Shown: positions 43,711 through 56,778, numbered from the stretch's first letter. The stretch is 64,000 bases of DNA from Porogramme epimiltina (GCA_900155495.1 FTLJ01000086.1:90713-154712); one strand, 5' to 3'. A program made the numbers and translations. Notes: a model not told the origin generated them from the letters alone.

Positions 43711-46691
43711 TTACACCAAACTTCTCCACATGCCTAAAAATTTCGTCAGGGTCTTAAAAGGAAAGGGTCCACAGTCGGGATGCTCACCAGCTGCTGGCAT
43801 TTCATTCCGCGCCTTCAGAATCTTCAACGCCCGCTGACGGGCCTTCCCACCGGTCTCGGGATCGCTGTTAATCTCCTCCTCGTCATCATCGTCGTCGTCA
43901 TGGGTAAAGTCCAGTGCCCCAGGATCGATCGGGCGCACGCGGTCGCGCTCAGCGTAGGACGCGCGGCGCAGGGACGACGACGTGTTGGCGCGGAGCTGGG
44001 GCACGAGCATGCCCGGGCGGTCCGACAGGGACGTCTTCGTCTGATACTGAGTCCCGCCGAACGTCTGGCCGTGATGGCTGAGCGGACCAATGGGTATAGG
44101 CAGAGACTGAGCGATAGGGTGGTCGTAGCTGTCACCGTTGTCGTTCGTCCACTTGTCATCTGCGCCACACAATCAGTCCATGCGCACCAGCCAAAGTGTT
44201 AAAAAACCTTACCGTCGTCTTCGTCTTCGTCGGTAACGTCGCTATCCGGAACACCGTTCGAATGGTGCAGCTGCTGGGGGGCGAAGTCGTCGAGGACGTA
44301 GTTGCCCTCCTCCGAGATCGGCTCGGGCCCGACCTCGCCCGCGCGCCGCTCGCGGCGGCTGAGGAACACCTGCCACGCCTTGCTGTTCTTCTTCCACGCG
44401 CTGCGGTGACTCGGCGTGCTCGCCGCGACGAGCCGCAATAGCTCCTCCTCCCGGGGGTCAGTGGGCTTCTCGCGCCCGTTCTCCGGCGCAATCTCCACGG
44501 GGCTCTGCACGACCTCGGCGCGCGCACTATCCGGCGCCGTCAGGGACTCCCGCAGCGCCTTTGAGCGCTCGGCTGTCTCCGCCGACGGGGGAGTCGGGTT
44601 CCTCGACGGAGGACGCATAACGGACGGTGCCGGGAGGGATGCGGGACGGAGCGACGAGAGCTGCGGGGGTAGGCCGGAGTTACTGGACGACCGACTGTGT
44701 GAGGACCGCGGAGGTGACCTGACACGCTCCGTCGTTGAGGGCGGCGGTGTCGGCTGCTCGACTGGGGGGTCGATGCGGCTATTTGCCGACTGCTCAGACT
44801 CGTTGTCCATGTCGAAGATGACGTCTGCAAGCGTTCACATGTCAGCCCACGGAACGGCTCGGAACGCGGTGCCGCGCTCACCTTCATTCACTTCCTGTGG
44901 GGCAGCTTGACCGGCAAAGAACTCGCCTTCGTCTTTGATCACCGTGACTTCTGGCTGCACGTCGAAGGTGACTTTCCGTTTTCCCTTGCCGTTACCGTCC
45001 TTCGGCTCGTCGGCAGCCCCATCCTCTTTGGACTTGCCCTTCGGCGACTTTGATCGTTCGCCGCCAGCGTGCTTGATGGCGCTCTTGTGGACCCGCGGTG
45101 AGCGTCCAGCGCCACCCGCGGGGTTCTTGTTGTCTTCAGGAGCGGCTTGAGATCCTGACGCCACCGGTGGTGATGCAATCTCCGCTTCCGCCGCGGCTTG
45201 TTGCCTCTGCTGCTCCATCTCGTGCTCGAGATCCATGAAATATCGGTAGCTCGTGGCGGTATCTTTCGTCTCGTTCATCTCCCGCCTATACGCCTCGCGG
45301 ATACTTGTCTCCGCGTCAATAGTCATGGCGGCGGTTCTTGTGGATGCAGTAGAAGGTGACTGCACCCGTGTTGGGCTAGAGCGAGGCGGGGAGATAGACC
45401 CTTCGCTAGAGCGCGGAGAGGAAGTACTCCCGTTGCCGTTGTATGGGCGCAGCGCATCCGGATGGTGGAACGAGGTCGTCTTGAGGGAAGCCGAGAGCGC
45501 AGACGGCACTGGAGCGCGCGTCGGAGACGTCCTCGTGGAGTGAGTGGGCGTTGGAACGAAGCTTGAAACCCGAACGGAGGCGGAGATCGCCTGTACTGGT
45601 TGACTGGCGCTCCTACCGTGGCCGGATACGCTGGAACGTCGCCGCATAGGCATGGCTCCTTTGCCGGAGGTGCCAGCATCAGCATGTAGACGGACGCTGT
45701 CCCGGAACCTGGACCACACGAGATCGACTTCTTTCTTCAGCACGGCCTCAGCTTCCATCAGCTCGGCGACTTTCTGCTCGGTTATGCGAGCAATGTACTC
45801 CTCCGCTTCATGTCTGAGGGTTTGTGCACTTGCAGAGGCCAATCTCGCGAAGTGCGAGAAGACCACATGCGACGGGGTGAATGGTGGCGGGAGGAATAAA
45901 GGAGGAAGCTCCGGAAGGTGGCTCTTGCCATCTTCGGATGGCCCTCTGGCATTCACCCGGTCGGGTATTTGGTGGTCCGAGGCCGCTGCAGCCGGTGGCG
46001 TTCCGCCAGGGAGTACAACGCTGAGGAGCTTCGAGTACATGGTGGACAATTCGGCCTGGGTGATTTCGTCCTCCGTCTGAACACACACACACACACGTCA
46101 ATGGCGTCATGGGATGCGGAAAGGGGCGCCAGGGCGGATGGGGACGCGTAACGCCGCATGGGGGACGTTGCGGACGCCCCACAGACACCGGGGGAGTGTG
46201 GGTCGCACGGAACAAGACTCACCAGACAGCCATGAAACGCTTCAATCCATCCCGATGAACTCTTGCACAGCTCCTTCTCCACCCAGTCCTCAGTGGGGAG
46301 GAGCGGCCCCTCTTCGGAGGCAAGATCCGGGGTAATGCGCTGCGCTACGCGGTACGCGGGGACGCCGCAGACGAGGCAGGTAACGGTGGTATAGCGGGAG
46401 AGCTCCGAGGTGGCGGAGGCCGAGTCGGGGACGGGCTTGCTACGGGTGCGGAGGGTGACCTCGGGGTGGGCCTGAGGGGTTCGAGTCATCGAAAAAATCG
46501 CGAATTATCAGCGGCCATCGGGTGGAGGGGGACGGGGAGCAACGGACCACGCGTATGCCGTCCTCGCCGACGTAGACGGCGGTGAAGCCGGCCTCGACGG
46601 GGGGCGGGGCATCGTTGTTCGGTTGCGCGTGTATGCGGACGTTGAGGCACTTGCACGCAAGGGGGGAGGGGCCGTGGCCATTGGCGGCCAT
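43711..46691 (-). CDS. Conserved-looking hypothetical protein, N-terminal CxC/CxxC, C-terminal MWRSLV
   Basis: Six exons: 46691-46548, 46471-46223, 46076-44882, 44824-44213, 44159-43788, 43733-43711; 864 residues. I do not recognise a named family. The first 130 residues contain LACKCLNVRIH (Cys 13 and 15) and VTCLVCG (Cys 81 and 84), a spacing like zinc-binding Mss4/GFA folds. Then come a predicted coiled coil (TLRHEAEEYIARITEQKVAEL), a long Ser/Pro-rich low-complexity stretch, a basic patch with KGKRKVTFDV, an acidic run of Asp/Glu, and the end RQRALKILKARNEMPAAGMWRSLV. The last exon is only 23 nt and encodes MWRSLV after the splice. The mix of zinc cluster, disorder and charged tail suggests a regulatory or scaffolding protein; this is inference. 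Confidence 0.75.
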
Positions 46692-47333
46692 GGCGAGCCG
46701 GCTGCAAAAAGGCGAGGGGGCAGCGGCGGAGGTGGGGGAGTTGTGGGCGGGCGCGGGGGATGGAGGGGGCAGCTCTGGTCGGGCAGAGGAGGTGGTGGCA
46801 AAGTAAGAGGACGGGACGAGAAAGAGGCGGTGGCTGCAGCGCACACTCGGTCACGGTCAGTTCCAGCCTGGATCGGAGCGCCAATTTTTTTCCACGGTCC
46901 TGGCGCCGGTCCGATTCACCGTGGTGTCCACACTGGGAGGCTGAGGGAGCCGGCTGCCCGCTGTGGGCGTCGCCGTCGACATCATCCCTCTCGCGTCCCC
47001 GCTCTCCCGTCGGCCACGCAACCGCTGGTCACCTGGCCCCGTCCCTGGCACGTCCTCGCCCAACATGCCCCCGCGCGGTGCGCCCCCAGCCACATGTTTT
47101 CCTGCGCATTGCCGGCACACCACCCCGACGTCGTCATCGCAGGCTTGCGTACGCCGTGCTCATCTGATTCAATGCTGCCATCGCGCCCCAATCCGTTATG
47201 GACACACGGAGATACCATATGTGCTGCCGTCCTCCCATAAAACATCGCTGATGCGCGGGGCTCCGGCCGAGATAGCGTTCCCTCGCCTTCCCCAACCCCG
47301 CACTTCCCCAGCACTACCCCAGATGCCGCGACG
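46692..47333. other. Intergenic
   Basis: Upstream region of the hypothetical gene and 3' flank of the CLPTM1-like gene. GC-rich; no gene seen. Confidence 0.5.
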
Positions 47334-50300
47334 TCACCGATTCTTCTTCGATTCAGTCTTCTCCTCGCCCTCAGCGGCGTCCACATCCTTCCCCATCACC
47401 TGACCGTATTCGTTCACCCGGTTCGGGTCCACTCTGTATATCCAGCGCTGTAAATAGAACGCCGATCAGCTCGCCGCGCGTCTTCCTGGAAACAGGGGTC
47501 ATACCTGGTACAGGAAGACGAGGAAGACGACATCGTCGCGGAAACACGCAAGACGGTGCAGTGTAGGCATCTTGATGCAGAAGCTAAACGGCCGCGCGTC
47601 AGCAGCGACTCGAAGGCCAGTCTCTTTCCAGAAGCACGCACGCAAACAGATCGTCCACGACCTAAGAACCATTCTTTAGCTACATCTCAAAAGAATACCG
47701 AAGTCGAAGCTTCTTACCGTGGAAAGTGTCTTGTATACCATAGCCTTCATCGGCATGTGAGCTACGCTCTTCAATTTGTAGTTGATGATGAGCTGAGGGA
47801 TGAGCTGGGCCTTGAATCGGTGTTAGTTATGGTCCTAATAGCGCTACGAACGAAGACGTACGAAGCCGAACATGTAGACGAAGGACGTCAATGTCGAGAT
47901 TACGAACGAGTACCATCCTCTATGCGTCTCGTAAAGGAGGGAATAGACGGTATAAATCGCCAAACAAGGTATCGTGAAGTAAGACACGATCCGGAAGGCC
48001 AGCTTGTCGTACCTATTAGATCAAACGTTAGGACCTCGTTCTGCGCGCACAAGTAACCGGACTTACTCCTGAGTCTTTTTTTCGTCCTCGCTGAGAACGT
48101 GCTTGTCTATAAATATCCTAGTGAGTCGAAAGCGGTAAGCACAAGGAACAGCTCGGGTTACCTTTGATGTCGAGCTTGTACGGCAGCAAAGAACCAGCCG
48201 GCGCGGGCGCCAGGCTAATATCCACCGCCTTGGTGATCTAAACATGCTGTAAGGGACCACATTCGTGACAGGTCGTACCGTAAAGCGTGCCCACCTTCCA
48301 CGCTTCTATCACCACACCAATTCCGGAGCCCATAAGGATCATCCAGCTCGTTTGTTCGTTATTGTCGATCAGGTAGAGTAGGATAATTATTTGTACTACG
48401 ACGTTAGTGACGATCTGAAAGACAATGCATTAGCAACATCCAAGGCGGGGTAGAGAGCCATACGAACAGTTCTGTAAGCATATGATTAGCTTACTATCTT
48501 CGGGTTTAAAAAAGTTCACCGGACTCACCTAACGGACACTCCAACGAGCTCTTGCTTGTGCCTCCAGTGGGAGACATCGGAGCTGAACGCGAGGAACTCG
48601 AACCTGCCGCCCCGCAGTGCAGCGCAGGAAATGATTAGCCTTTTAGCTCTCAGACCGCAGCGCAGTCTAGGCACTCACAGAACATGGAGCACGCTCACCG
48701 CCCCCGTCAACGCGAGGAAGTACGGGTTGGTCTCGACGAGCATGCGCTTGACCTCGTCGAGCTCGCTCGCGGACGACCCGCCCTGCTGCTTCGCCGCCTC
48801 GGCGAAGCTCTGTGTGAGCGTCGAGAAGATCGTGAACTTCCAGTACGACATCGGCTGGAACTCGATCTGCAGCGGCAGCACCGGCGTCGTCGAGTTGATC
48901 TCCACGTACTGCGAGCGCAGGTGCCAGAATTCGTTCGGGAACACGATCGGTCGGTAGTACGGGCGCCCGGCAGGGTCGCGTTCGGGCGTGAGTTCAATGT
49001 CTGCGGGGAAATGCTGAGTGGTATGATCATGCTCGATGCCGATCTACTCACAACGCGCTGCGGCCGGCTGGACCTGCTGGATTGGTATCAATGTGTTGTC
49101 CGATATGAGTGCTAGGGTCAGATTCTAAAGTAAAAAAGATTAATGCCTGTACTGCTTTGTGCATGCATGTGCATGTGTACACACGTTGTGCCAGTGCGAA
49201 ACGATGACGTCTGGTTCCTATACCCAGCACTCAGTCAACCGATGCGGCCATGCCCATGTGAAGCATACCTCTTCAGCCTCAGTCTCGGTTTCATCGGGGC
49301 TACTCAGGAGGTTCTTCACTTTGCGAACCTTAGTCTTCGGCATATACTTCGTAAGCACTGCGGAAGGCTCAGCAATAGACCACATATGACGCAATCCATG
49401 AAACACGTACGCGTCCGGACGTGGTGCACCGCACGAGGGTCAAACTTCGAGTCCGAGGGATCCGGACTCGCACCGTCGCGCACGAGGAACACATCCGCCC
49501 ACAGCGACCCGTTGTTCAGCACGCTCTGCAATCAAACGCACCCGCACCCGCGGCTCGCATCAGACCGCCGCCCGAGCAACAACAGTTCAAAAAAAAAGGG
49601 CCAAGGAGAAGCGCACCTCGGGCAGCTTGACCTCAAAGTCCGCGACGCGCCTCTCGTTCCAGTCCCCGAGCGTGATGTTCTGCCACACGAAGCTCGGCAG
49701 CTCCGCGTCCTGGTTCTTCCTGTACCCCGCGTGCCACTTGCCCGAGAACACGTCCCCCGTCGGCGACGTCGACAGGTGGACGTGCATCGCGAGCGGCAGC
49801 CCGAGCGGCCACATCGGCGCGGCCTGGGCCGGCCCCGTGGTCCCGGGCGCGGCCTGCGGGACGCTGCCCCCCTGGGGCGGTTGCCCGGCTACGTCCCCCT
49901 GCGCCGCCCCCTGCTGCTGCTGTTGCTGTGGCTTGTTTCCGCCCCCGAGGAATTTGCCGGCTATCGATCCGATGCGGGTGCGACAGTACGTCCCGAGAGC
50001 GCACCGAAGAAAGGCGGCACAGAGAGCGAGAGGTCCTCAGTCAGCACACACGAAACACGGGGCGCGCAGCGGGGCGCAAGACGGCGGCTGCGTACCGATT
50101 TGTGCGACGGCATAGATCATGACGACTTGCTGCAGCGGGCGAGGATGGTGAGCACGTACTACACGCACGGTCGGCGAGCCGCACCGCGCCGGGCAGCAGC
50201 CCCGCGCGCGCGGGATGGGGGGAGGCGGGGCGCACGCACCTGCACGATGCCCCAGACCCTACGCATCGGGGAGTCCTCTGCGTCCGCTCCCCCGCCGTTT

Positions 50301-50335
50301 GCTGGGGCGCGCGCGGGCGCGTTCGGTTCTGGCAT
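47334..50335 (-). CDS. CLPTM1-type multispanning membrane protein
   Basis: Seventeen exons (50335-50240, 50129-50096, 49960-49617, 49525-49411, 49357-49269, 49124-49052, 49000-48679, 48603-48529, 48471-48468, 48414-48295, 48237-48162, 48106-48067, 48012-47862, 47810-47718, 47661-47642, 47583-47505, 47447-47334); 614 residues, in frame only if the 4-nt exon 48468-48471 is included. A luminal domain (MHVHLSTSP, WQNITLGDWNERR, YYRPIVFPNEFW) is followed by the CLPTM1 membrane core FEFLAFSSDVSHWRHKQELVGVSVRT, then several transmembrane helices, VYKTLSTVVDDLFAFCIKMPTLHRLACFRDDVVFLVFLYQRWIYRVDPNRVNEYG split over exons, and a charged tail. CLPTM1 proteins reside in the ER/Golgi; family members act in receptor retention and lipid scrambling. 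The role in fungi is unclear. Confidence 0.9.
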
Positions 50336-50903
50336 TGCTCGAGGGTGCTTGCTGGGAGTCCTTTCTACGCAGGTACGCTCTAGAATCTAGAGGCTCTCGC
50401 CGTGCGCCGAGCCGGTGCGGTCTTGCGGTCTTCGGGGTCTAGTCGCGCGTTCGGCCGTGTCGGTCGGCAACTTAGACGAGAGGTCCGGGGGCAATGACGG
50501 GTCAGAGGGGGTGCACCGCAACGAGGGGACTGAGGGAGGCGGTGGTGAGGACGAAAACACCGGCGTCACCGCTCTCGACGGTGGCGTTATCCAGGACACG
50601 TCTCGGCGCTAGCGCTTACGCCTCGAGTGAGGCACGTTCGCCAAGGTCATCTGAATGGGAGCCATACGTACGCCTTTTAAACCCTAAACCCACTTAAAGA
50701 GCAACTACGGAGGTTAGAACATCGTTAAGGATATGTCGGTTGATAGATATCATACAGTGAAGATATAATCCAAAGAAATAAGTACTATGAACATCCACAG
50801 TGAAAGAGCCATTGAAGTTTCAACAAGTACAGCCGGGGGGTTGGCCGGGGATCAAACTAAACATACAGAAATTGGTTCACCAGAGCAGCGCGCCTATACC
50901 CTA
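50336..50903. other. Intergenic: CLPTM1-like upstream region and GST-like 3' flank
   Basis: Contains AAACCCTAAACCC near 50683-50695, a telo-box-like motif, about 350 bases upstream of the CLPTM1-like start. Otherwise nothing recognised. Confidence 0.5.
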
Positions 50904-52296
50904 TTAAAGCCTGGACACAACTTCGGGCTTCACAACATAGAAAAGTCGAGGGAAGTGGCATCGGACAGCGCCTGCAGTACCTTGGGTCTCAATCGTGACC
51001 TCCTCTTTATTGAGTGCAAGAAGCTTCCCAATGGTGGGTACTTTCCCTATACAAACGTTAAGCGTGGTCCAGCTACAAGTATGGTTCAAGAACGCACCGT
51101 TATCATCAGGCGTAACAGCAACAATCTGACCCAACTTCACACCAAGCCGTGAGGCCTCGACGTCATCGAATCCCACCACGGAAAGGTCCTCGGTCACAGA
51201 GGAAGTGATCATCTTTGCCGCCCTCTCACCATCGAGGGTTTCGAAGGCGGCGTCCCCCGCCGTGTGTGCTTTCGCGGTGAACTCAGACATGCGTGTAATC
51301 CACTGTGCGCTAAAATTAGGCTATGGCGGACTACAACATCGAGATGTCAAGATGCAGAGCGGGATAGGACGCACAGCAACTGTTCTGGGAAAGACCGCAG
51401 GGTCGAACAGATCCTTCAGGTGGCGAAGAGGCCGGAACTCCAGCATCCACTCCCAGACGTAGTGGACGGACAGATCTGCCAGGCTGGGAGTCTCGGTGTC
51501 CATGAGCCAGTCGCGCCCGTCCACGAGCTGCTCCTCGAGCAGTGCCTGGGACTCGTGTTCAGCTTCTTCCGCGAGGAAGATCAGCGGAGGACGCACGAGG
51601 TGTGAAGACAGCCAGCTCTTGACGACTGGCTGGTTGGCGGTGATCGCCTGGGGATCGACTTTCTTTCCGAACCACTGTAGAGTTGTGTCATGCCAGGACT
51701 GGAAGGGGGAAATAGGAGACCAGACGGACCGCAGTCCTATCGTCCAAGAAGTCCTGCTTGAACTTGTGGTAGGGCAGCATCCGCGACCCGAGAGTACCGA
51801 GTACGCGATCGGCGTAGGTCATTGAGAAGGCCTTAATTACGCCCGTGTCCGCGTTGCCGCCTCCCTTGCGTTTTGGAAAGAGCGTACCGAAGCCCGCGGA
51901 AGGCGGGAAACGACGTTCGAGCACGGCCGCAATGAGGCTGCTATCGCAGTACACATCGTTCCCGATGGCCATTACCGGAATGCGGCGATACGTGACCCCT
52001 AGGCGATCGGCGAGGTCGGGGCGAGGCAGCGTCATGGGCATCTGGTGCAGACCTTGAAGTGAGAAAGGTATCGCGCAGTGTCGACCGAACAGGCTTGGGA
52101 ATGGACTTACTTCGACTCTGAAATGAGGTATGCGCTTAACTGCGATGATGTTCCTGACTTTCCTGGCCACCGGCGAGGCATCATAGCTAATTGACAAGTC
52201 GGAAACTGAGACCTGCAGGATCGAGTGCGCCGGAAATGGGAGCAATTGCGGCACTTACTGGTAGAGAATGACGGGTGCGTTGGGGAGAGAAGCCAT
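50904..52296 (-). CDS. Glutathione S-transferase-like protein
   Basis: Seven exons: 52296-52259, 52186-52111, 52041-51730, 51674-51597, 51545-51381, 51302-51098, 51046-50904; 338 residues. The N-terminal thioredoxin-like domain reads VILYHYDASPVARKVRNII, then the cis-proline region RRIPVMAIGNDVYCDSSLI and ERRFP. A helical C-terminal domain (LLEEQLVDGRDWLMDTETPSLADLSVHYVWEW) follows, then an extra C-terminal extension (MITSSVTEDLSVVGFDDVEASRLGV, GQIVAVTPDDNG) seen in a fungus-specific group of GST-like proteins. No catalytic Ser/Cys typical of standard classes is obvious, so glutathione conjugation is inferred. It is divergent from chitin synthase. Confidence 0.82.
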
Positions 52297-53459
52297 TTGA
52301 AGCACGTAGATCTCCTTGCACGCGTTACCCGGCAGGCTACCCAACCTGAAATGAGAGGTGTGCGAGCGAGAAGAGAGGCAGAGGGAGTTTTAAACCTCGC
52401 TGGTGGCTTGAACTCGATGATGACGGTGTGGGGTCGGGCCCGAGGACCGGCCTCTGAAGAGACCCGCGGCGCCGGATAATCAGCTGGGTGAGATCGATCG
52501 GGGCACTGCGCGGGGTGATCAGAGTCGACATAGGTTGATGCGCGCGCGGACCGCCGCCCGCCTCATGTCCTCCGAAAGCCTTTGCGCCGCTCAAGAGCGC
52601 GCCTTGTGTGGGCTTGTCCTGTCGTAGATCAGCGCGCAGGATAGCCATCAACTGACAGTGCTTTTCCTTCGGCGTGAAACATCCCCGGCCCAAAGACGGT
52701 CCAGCGCTCCATCACGCGAGCGGGTCGTGTAGTGAGGGACCTAGAAGTAGCTGCTGCTTATGCGTATTGCGGTCTATTTCGGTGCTACACACACAGCAGG
52801 CGAACAGCCCCCAGCCACCCCGGGCCCGATCCAGCAGTGGCGGCCTCTGTGAAGTAGCACGTTAAGCGCAGCTTTAGCGCATATTCATTATGATGAGAGC
52901 GCTCTCTCCACGAGCTCACGTAGATACGTCTAGCACATTTTTAACACGAAAGGCACGCCGGTATGGACGATGGAACCATCTGTATTGATTTCGCAGCTCG
53001 AGATGCTATGAGAAGGCTCAGTTTGAGGGCACTGGTTGCCATGAACGCGCCACCCCACTGCTCCGCAGCCGCTCAGCCCGGCCAATCGCATCTAAGCGGG
53101 CACTGCGGTGGTGCTAACAGCGCTGCTCCGGAAATGTGCGCCTTAGGCCCGTTTGCTGTCAAAAGATGCCTACGACGACTTCTTAGACTATTAGACTCTG
53201 TGAACGCAGGACAGGAGGAAAGACTGGCACCAGTTTGGGGCAGTGGGATGCGGAGGGAGGGAGAGGAGGAGGAGGTGCAGAGGAGAGATCACCGCCTCGA
53301 CCGGAGTGGCAGGAGTCTGGGGAGTCGGGGCTGTGAAAGCGCTCGAGACGGACGCGCTGGTACAAAAGCACTCGACACGCTTCCTCCGCTCTCCATCTGG
53401 CAGGCCCTCCCGACGCCCTTGCCACAACGTCGACTGCTCCAACTACTCTCCACCCCGCC
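52297..53459. other. Divergent intergenic region, GST-like / chitin synthase
   Basis: About 1.16 kb shared by two divergent genes. The 250 bases before the chitin synthase ATG are purine/pyrimidine biased and end in a CT-rich leader. No extra gene seen. Confidence 0.5.
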
Positions 53460-56400
53460 ATGGCCCAAGAAAACCGGCCCCCACTGCCCTCCCTTTCCCC
53501 TGGCCCCTCCGAACGCTCCGAGGGCGTCACCCTTACCGATCCTTTCGCCGACCGCCCCCGCCAAATCAACTTTAACGAGCCCACCTTCCCTACACCCTCC
53601 CAGAGCGTCGCCTCTTTCCCTAACGAGTTCGGCACGCTCGGCGATGAATATGACAACGAGGAGTCCGAGAAGCTCCTCCACCCCGGCACCCACTACCCGT
53701 ATGTCATTAACGGCTATACTCCATCCGCTTAAGCGCGCTCACATCCCGAAAGCCCATTCGATCCCAACTCGTTTGGCGATCCTTACGCACAAGGGCGTCC
53801 CATATCCGTCGCCTCCACCTCCTCCACCGGTGTCGAGTCCCAATGGAGGCGCCGTCAGACAATCAAGCGCGGTGTGACCCGCAAGGTCAAACTTACCAAG
53901 GGTAACTTCATCACTGAGTACCCTGTACCATCCCCTGTGTTCAGTGCGATCGAGCCGAAGTGGCAGAGCAGCACGACGACCGAGTTTTCGTGAGTTTCTC
54001 GTCGTCCCCTGTCTAGCGCTGGGACTCAGGTCCGTTTCTAGGCATATGCGTTACACCGCCGCTACGTGCGACCCCGATGACTTCTCCGAAGCGAGCGGAT
54101 ACAGTCTCCGGACAAAGATGTACAACCGCCAGACGGAGCTCCTCATCGCTGTCACCTCGTACAACGAGGACAAGACCCTGTACGCGCGTACGTTGCACGG
54201 TGTCATGCTTAACATCCGTGACATCTGCAAGACGAAGCAATCGAAATACTGGCGTCGGACTGCGGAGGAGGGCACTCCGGGATGGCAGAAGATTACCGTG
54301 GCGCTCATCATCGATGGTCTGGAGCCCATGGACAAGACTGTCCTGGATATTCTTGCTACCGTCGGTGTGTACCAGGATGGTGTCATGAAGAAGCAGGTTG
54401 ACGGCAAGGACACCGTTGCCCACATCTTCGAGGTATGCCATCCTCGACTTCCGTTTAAGCACAAGTCAATTAACGCCCTACGTAGTACACGACACAACTG
54501 TCAGTCGACGCCACCCCACAACTGGTCGTCCCCCATGGCGACGACGCCAACAACCTCGTACCTGTCCAAATTATCCTTGTCATCAAGGCGAAGAACCAAA
54601 AGAAGATCAACTCTCACCGCTGGCTGTTCAACGCTATCGGCAAGATGCTTGAGGTATGACGTGATAGTTACCTGGCGGCGTTCGGTGTTTGACATCCTGA
54701 GCAGCCCGAGATCTGTGTCCTCATCGACGCGGGTACGAAGCCCGGCCGCAAGTCCATCTACTACTTGTGGGAGGCCTTCTACAACGACGCCCACCTTGGT
54801 GGATGCTGTGGTGAGATTCACGCCATGATTGAGGGCGGCCGCAAGCTCCTCAACCCGCTTGTGGCTGCGCAAAACTTCGAGTACAAGATGTCAAACATTC
54901 TCGGTCAGTGTCTGTCAAATAAACATTTGGCGCGTTTTCTCAACCGACATCACCGCGACAGACAAGCCCCTCGAGAGCAGCTTCGGTTACGTCTCCGTGC
55001 TGCCCGGTGCGTTCTCGGCGTATCGCTTCCGCGCCATCCTTGGCCGGCCGCTCGAGCAGTACTTCCACGGTGACCACTCCCTCGCGGACCGTCTCGGCCC
55101 CAAGGGTATCTACGGCATGAACATCTTCACGAAGAACATGTTCTTGGCCGAGGATCGTATCCTCTGTTTCGAGCTCGTCGCGAAAGCGAACGACCGCTGG
55201 ACGCTGACGTACGTCAAGCCGAGTAAGGCTGAAACGGATGTCCCGGAGTCGGCTGCGGAGCTCATCGGTCAGCGGCGTCGGTGGCTGAACGGTTCGTTCG
55301 CAGCTTCGGTGGTAAGTAACCCCCAACTGTCCATCGTAGAGGCTGTAAAAATGACATAACCCAATCCAGTACGCGGTCATCAACTTTTTCAACCTGTATC
55401 GTTCCGGCCACGGCATCCTTCGCATGTTCTTCTTCCACATCCAAGCCCTCGTACGTACAAATGCGCTTTTTGCGCGAATGACGGATGCTGACCGCGGTGG
55501 CTAGTACAACGTTTTCTCGCTCGTCTTCTCCTGGTTTGCGTTGGCGAACATCTGGCTCACGTTTAGCATCATTATCGACCTTCTCCCCACACAAGGCGTA
55601 CTTATATTTGGTACCAAGGCAGTCGTAAGTCCATATCTACATCATGGTATTAGCGAAGCCCTCACTCGACCTGTTCCAGACGGCATGGGTCAACCAAGCT
55701 TTCAAGTGGATATACCTTGCCTTCCTCGCGCTGCAATTCGTCCTTGCTCTGGGTAACCGGCCAAAGGGTGAACGATTAACTTACAACATCACTCTTTGGT
55801 AAGTCTCGCCACCAATTGTGTGGGAATCGCTGTTGACGATTGGGATAGGGTATATGCCTTCCTGTCGTTGTATTTGATCATCTGCTCGTTCTGGTTGACT
55901 GGCCTCGCTTTCAAGGTCGGTTCACTGATGCCCCGCCTTGAAAAAGAGACACAGAGCTCACACTGTCCATAATAGGGCATCGCCAAGCAGCTTGCTGCTG
56001 CGACGTCCACATCGGAGATCGTCGCCGACTTCTTCAAGCCCCCAATCGGTGCTCTGATTGCTGCCATCCTCTCGACGTTTGGTATCTGGTTGATTGCCTG
56101 TCTTCTCTACGTGCGTATGCTCGATCATTGACCGTCAGGGCAATTTATTAAAGCGCGAAACACAGCGTGATCCTTGGCATCTGGTGTCCAGCATGCCCCA
56201 GTACCTGCTCCTCGCGCCCAGCTTCACCAACGTGCTCAACGTCTACGCGTTCTGCAACTTGCACGACGTGTCCTGGGGAACCAAGGGCTCAGACAAGGCC
56301 GAGGCGCTCCCCTCCGTCTCGTCCAAGAAGACCAAGGACGCCGAGGTCGTCGTCGAGGACACGACGCGCAACAAGGAGGACCTCGACGCGTCGTTCAAGG

Positions 56401-56778
56401 AGACCGTCACGCGCGCGCTCACGAAGCTCGACACGAAGGAGGTCATCGAGAAGCCGACGATGGACGACGAGAACAAGACGTTCCGCACGCGCCTCGTCGC
56501 GTTCTGGATGATCTCGAACGCGACGCTCGCCATCTCCATCGAGAGCCTGAACGGCCTCTCGTCCGGGGACGAGAGCACGGACGACGCCACGCTCCGCAAG
56601 AAGCAGAACATCTACTTCTCCGTCCTCCTCTACTCGACGTTCGCCCTCGCCCTCGTCAAGTTCTGCGGTGTAAGTGGCCCCGCACGCGTTCCATATGCCC
56701 TTTCATACTGATTCTTCCCCACAGTGTCTCTTCTACTGGTTCAGGAGAAACATGTTCCGCTGCTGCCGCCGCAACTAA
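53460..56778 (+). CDS. Chitin synthase, division I type
   Basis: Thirteen exons: 53460-53698, 53753-53989, 54042-54432, 54486-54653, 54705-54903, 54962-55311, 55370-55450, 55505-55624, 55680-55798, 55849-55915, 55976-56110, 56166-56669, 56725-56778; 887 residues. An unstructured N-terminus is followed by the chitin synthase N-domain ([20 protein letters not shown]), the GT2 core with [16 protein letters not shown] and [11 protein letters not shown], the acidic [11 protein letters not shown], and the product-site QRRRWLNGS. Membrane helices follow, and the end is [17 protein letters not shown]. It polymerises UDP-GlcNAc into chitin at the plasma membrane. The architecture is class I-III rather than the myosin-bearing classes; the exact class is not decided here. 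It is divergent from the GST-like gene and converges with the Spo12-like gene. Confidence 0.96.
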
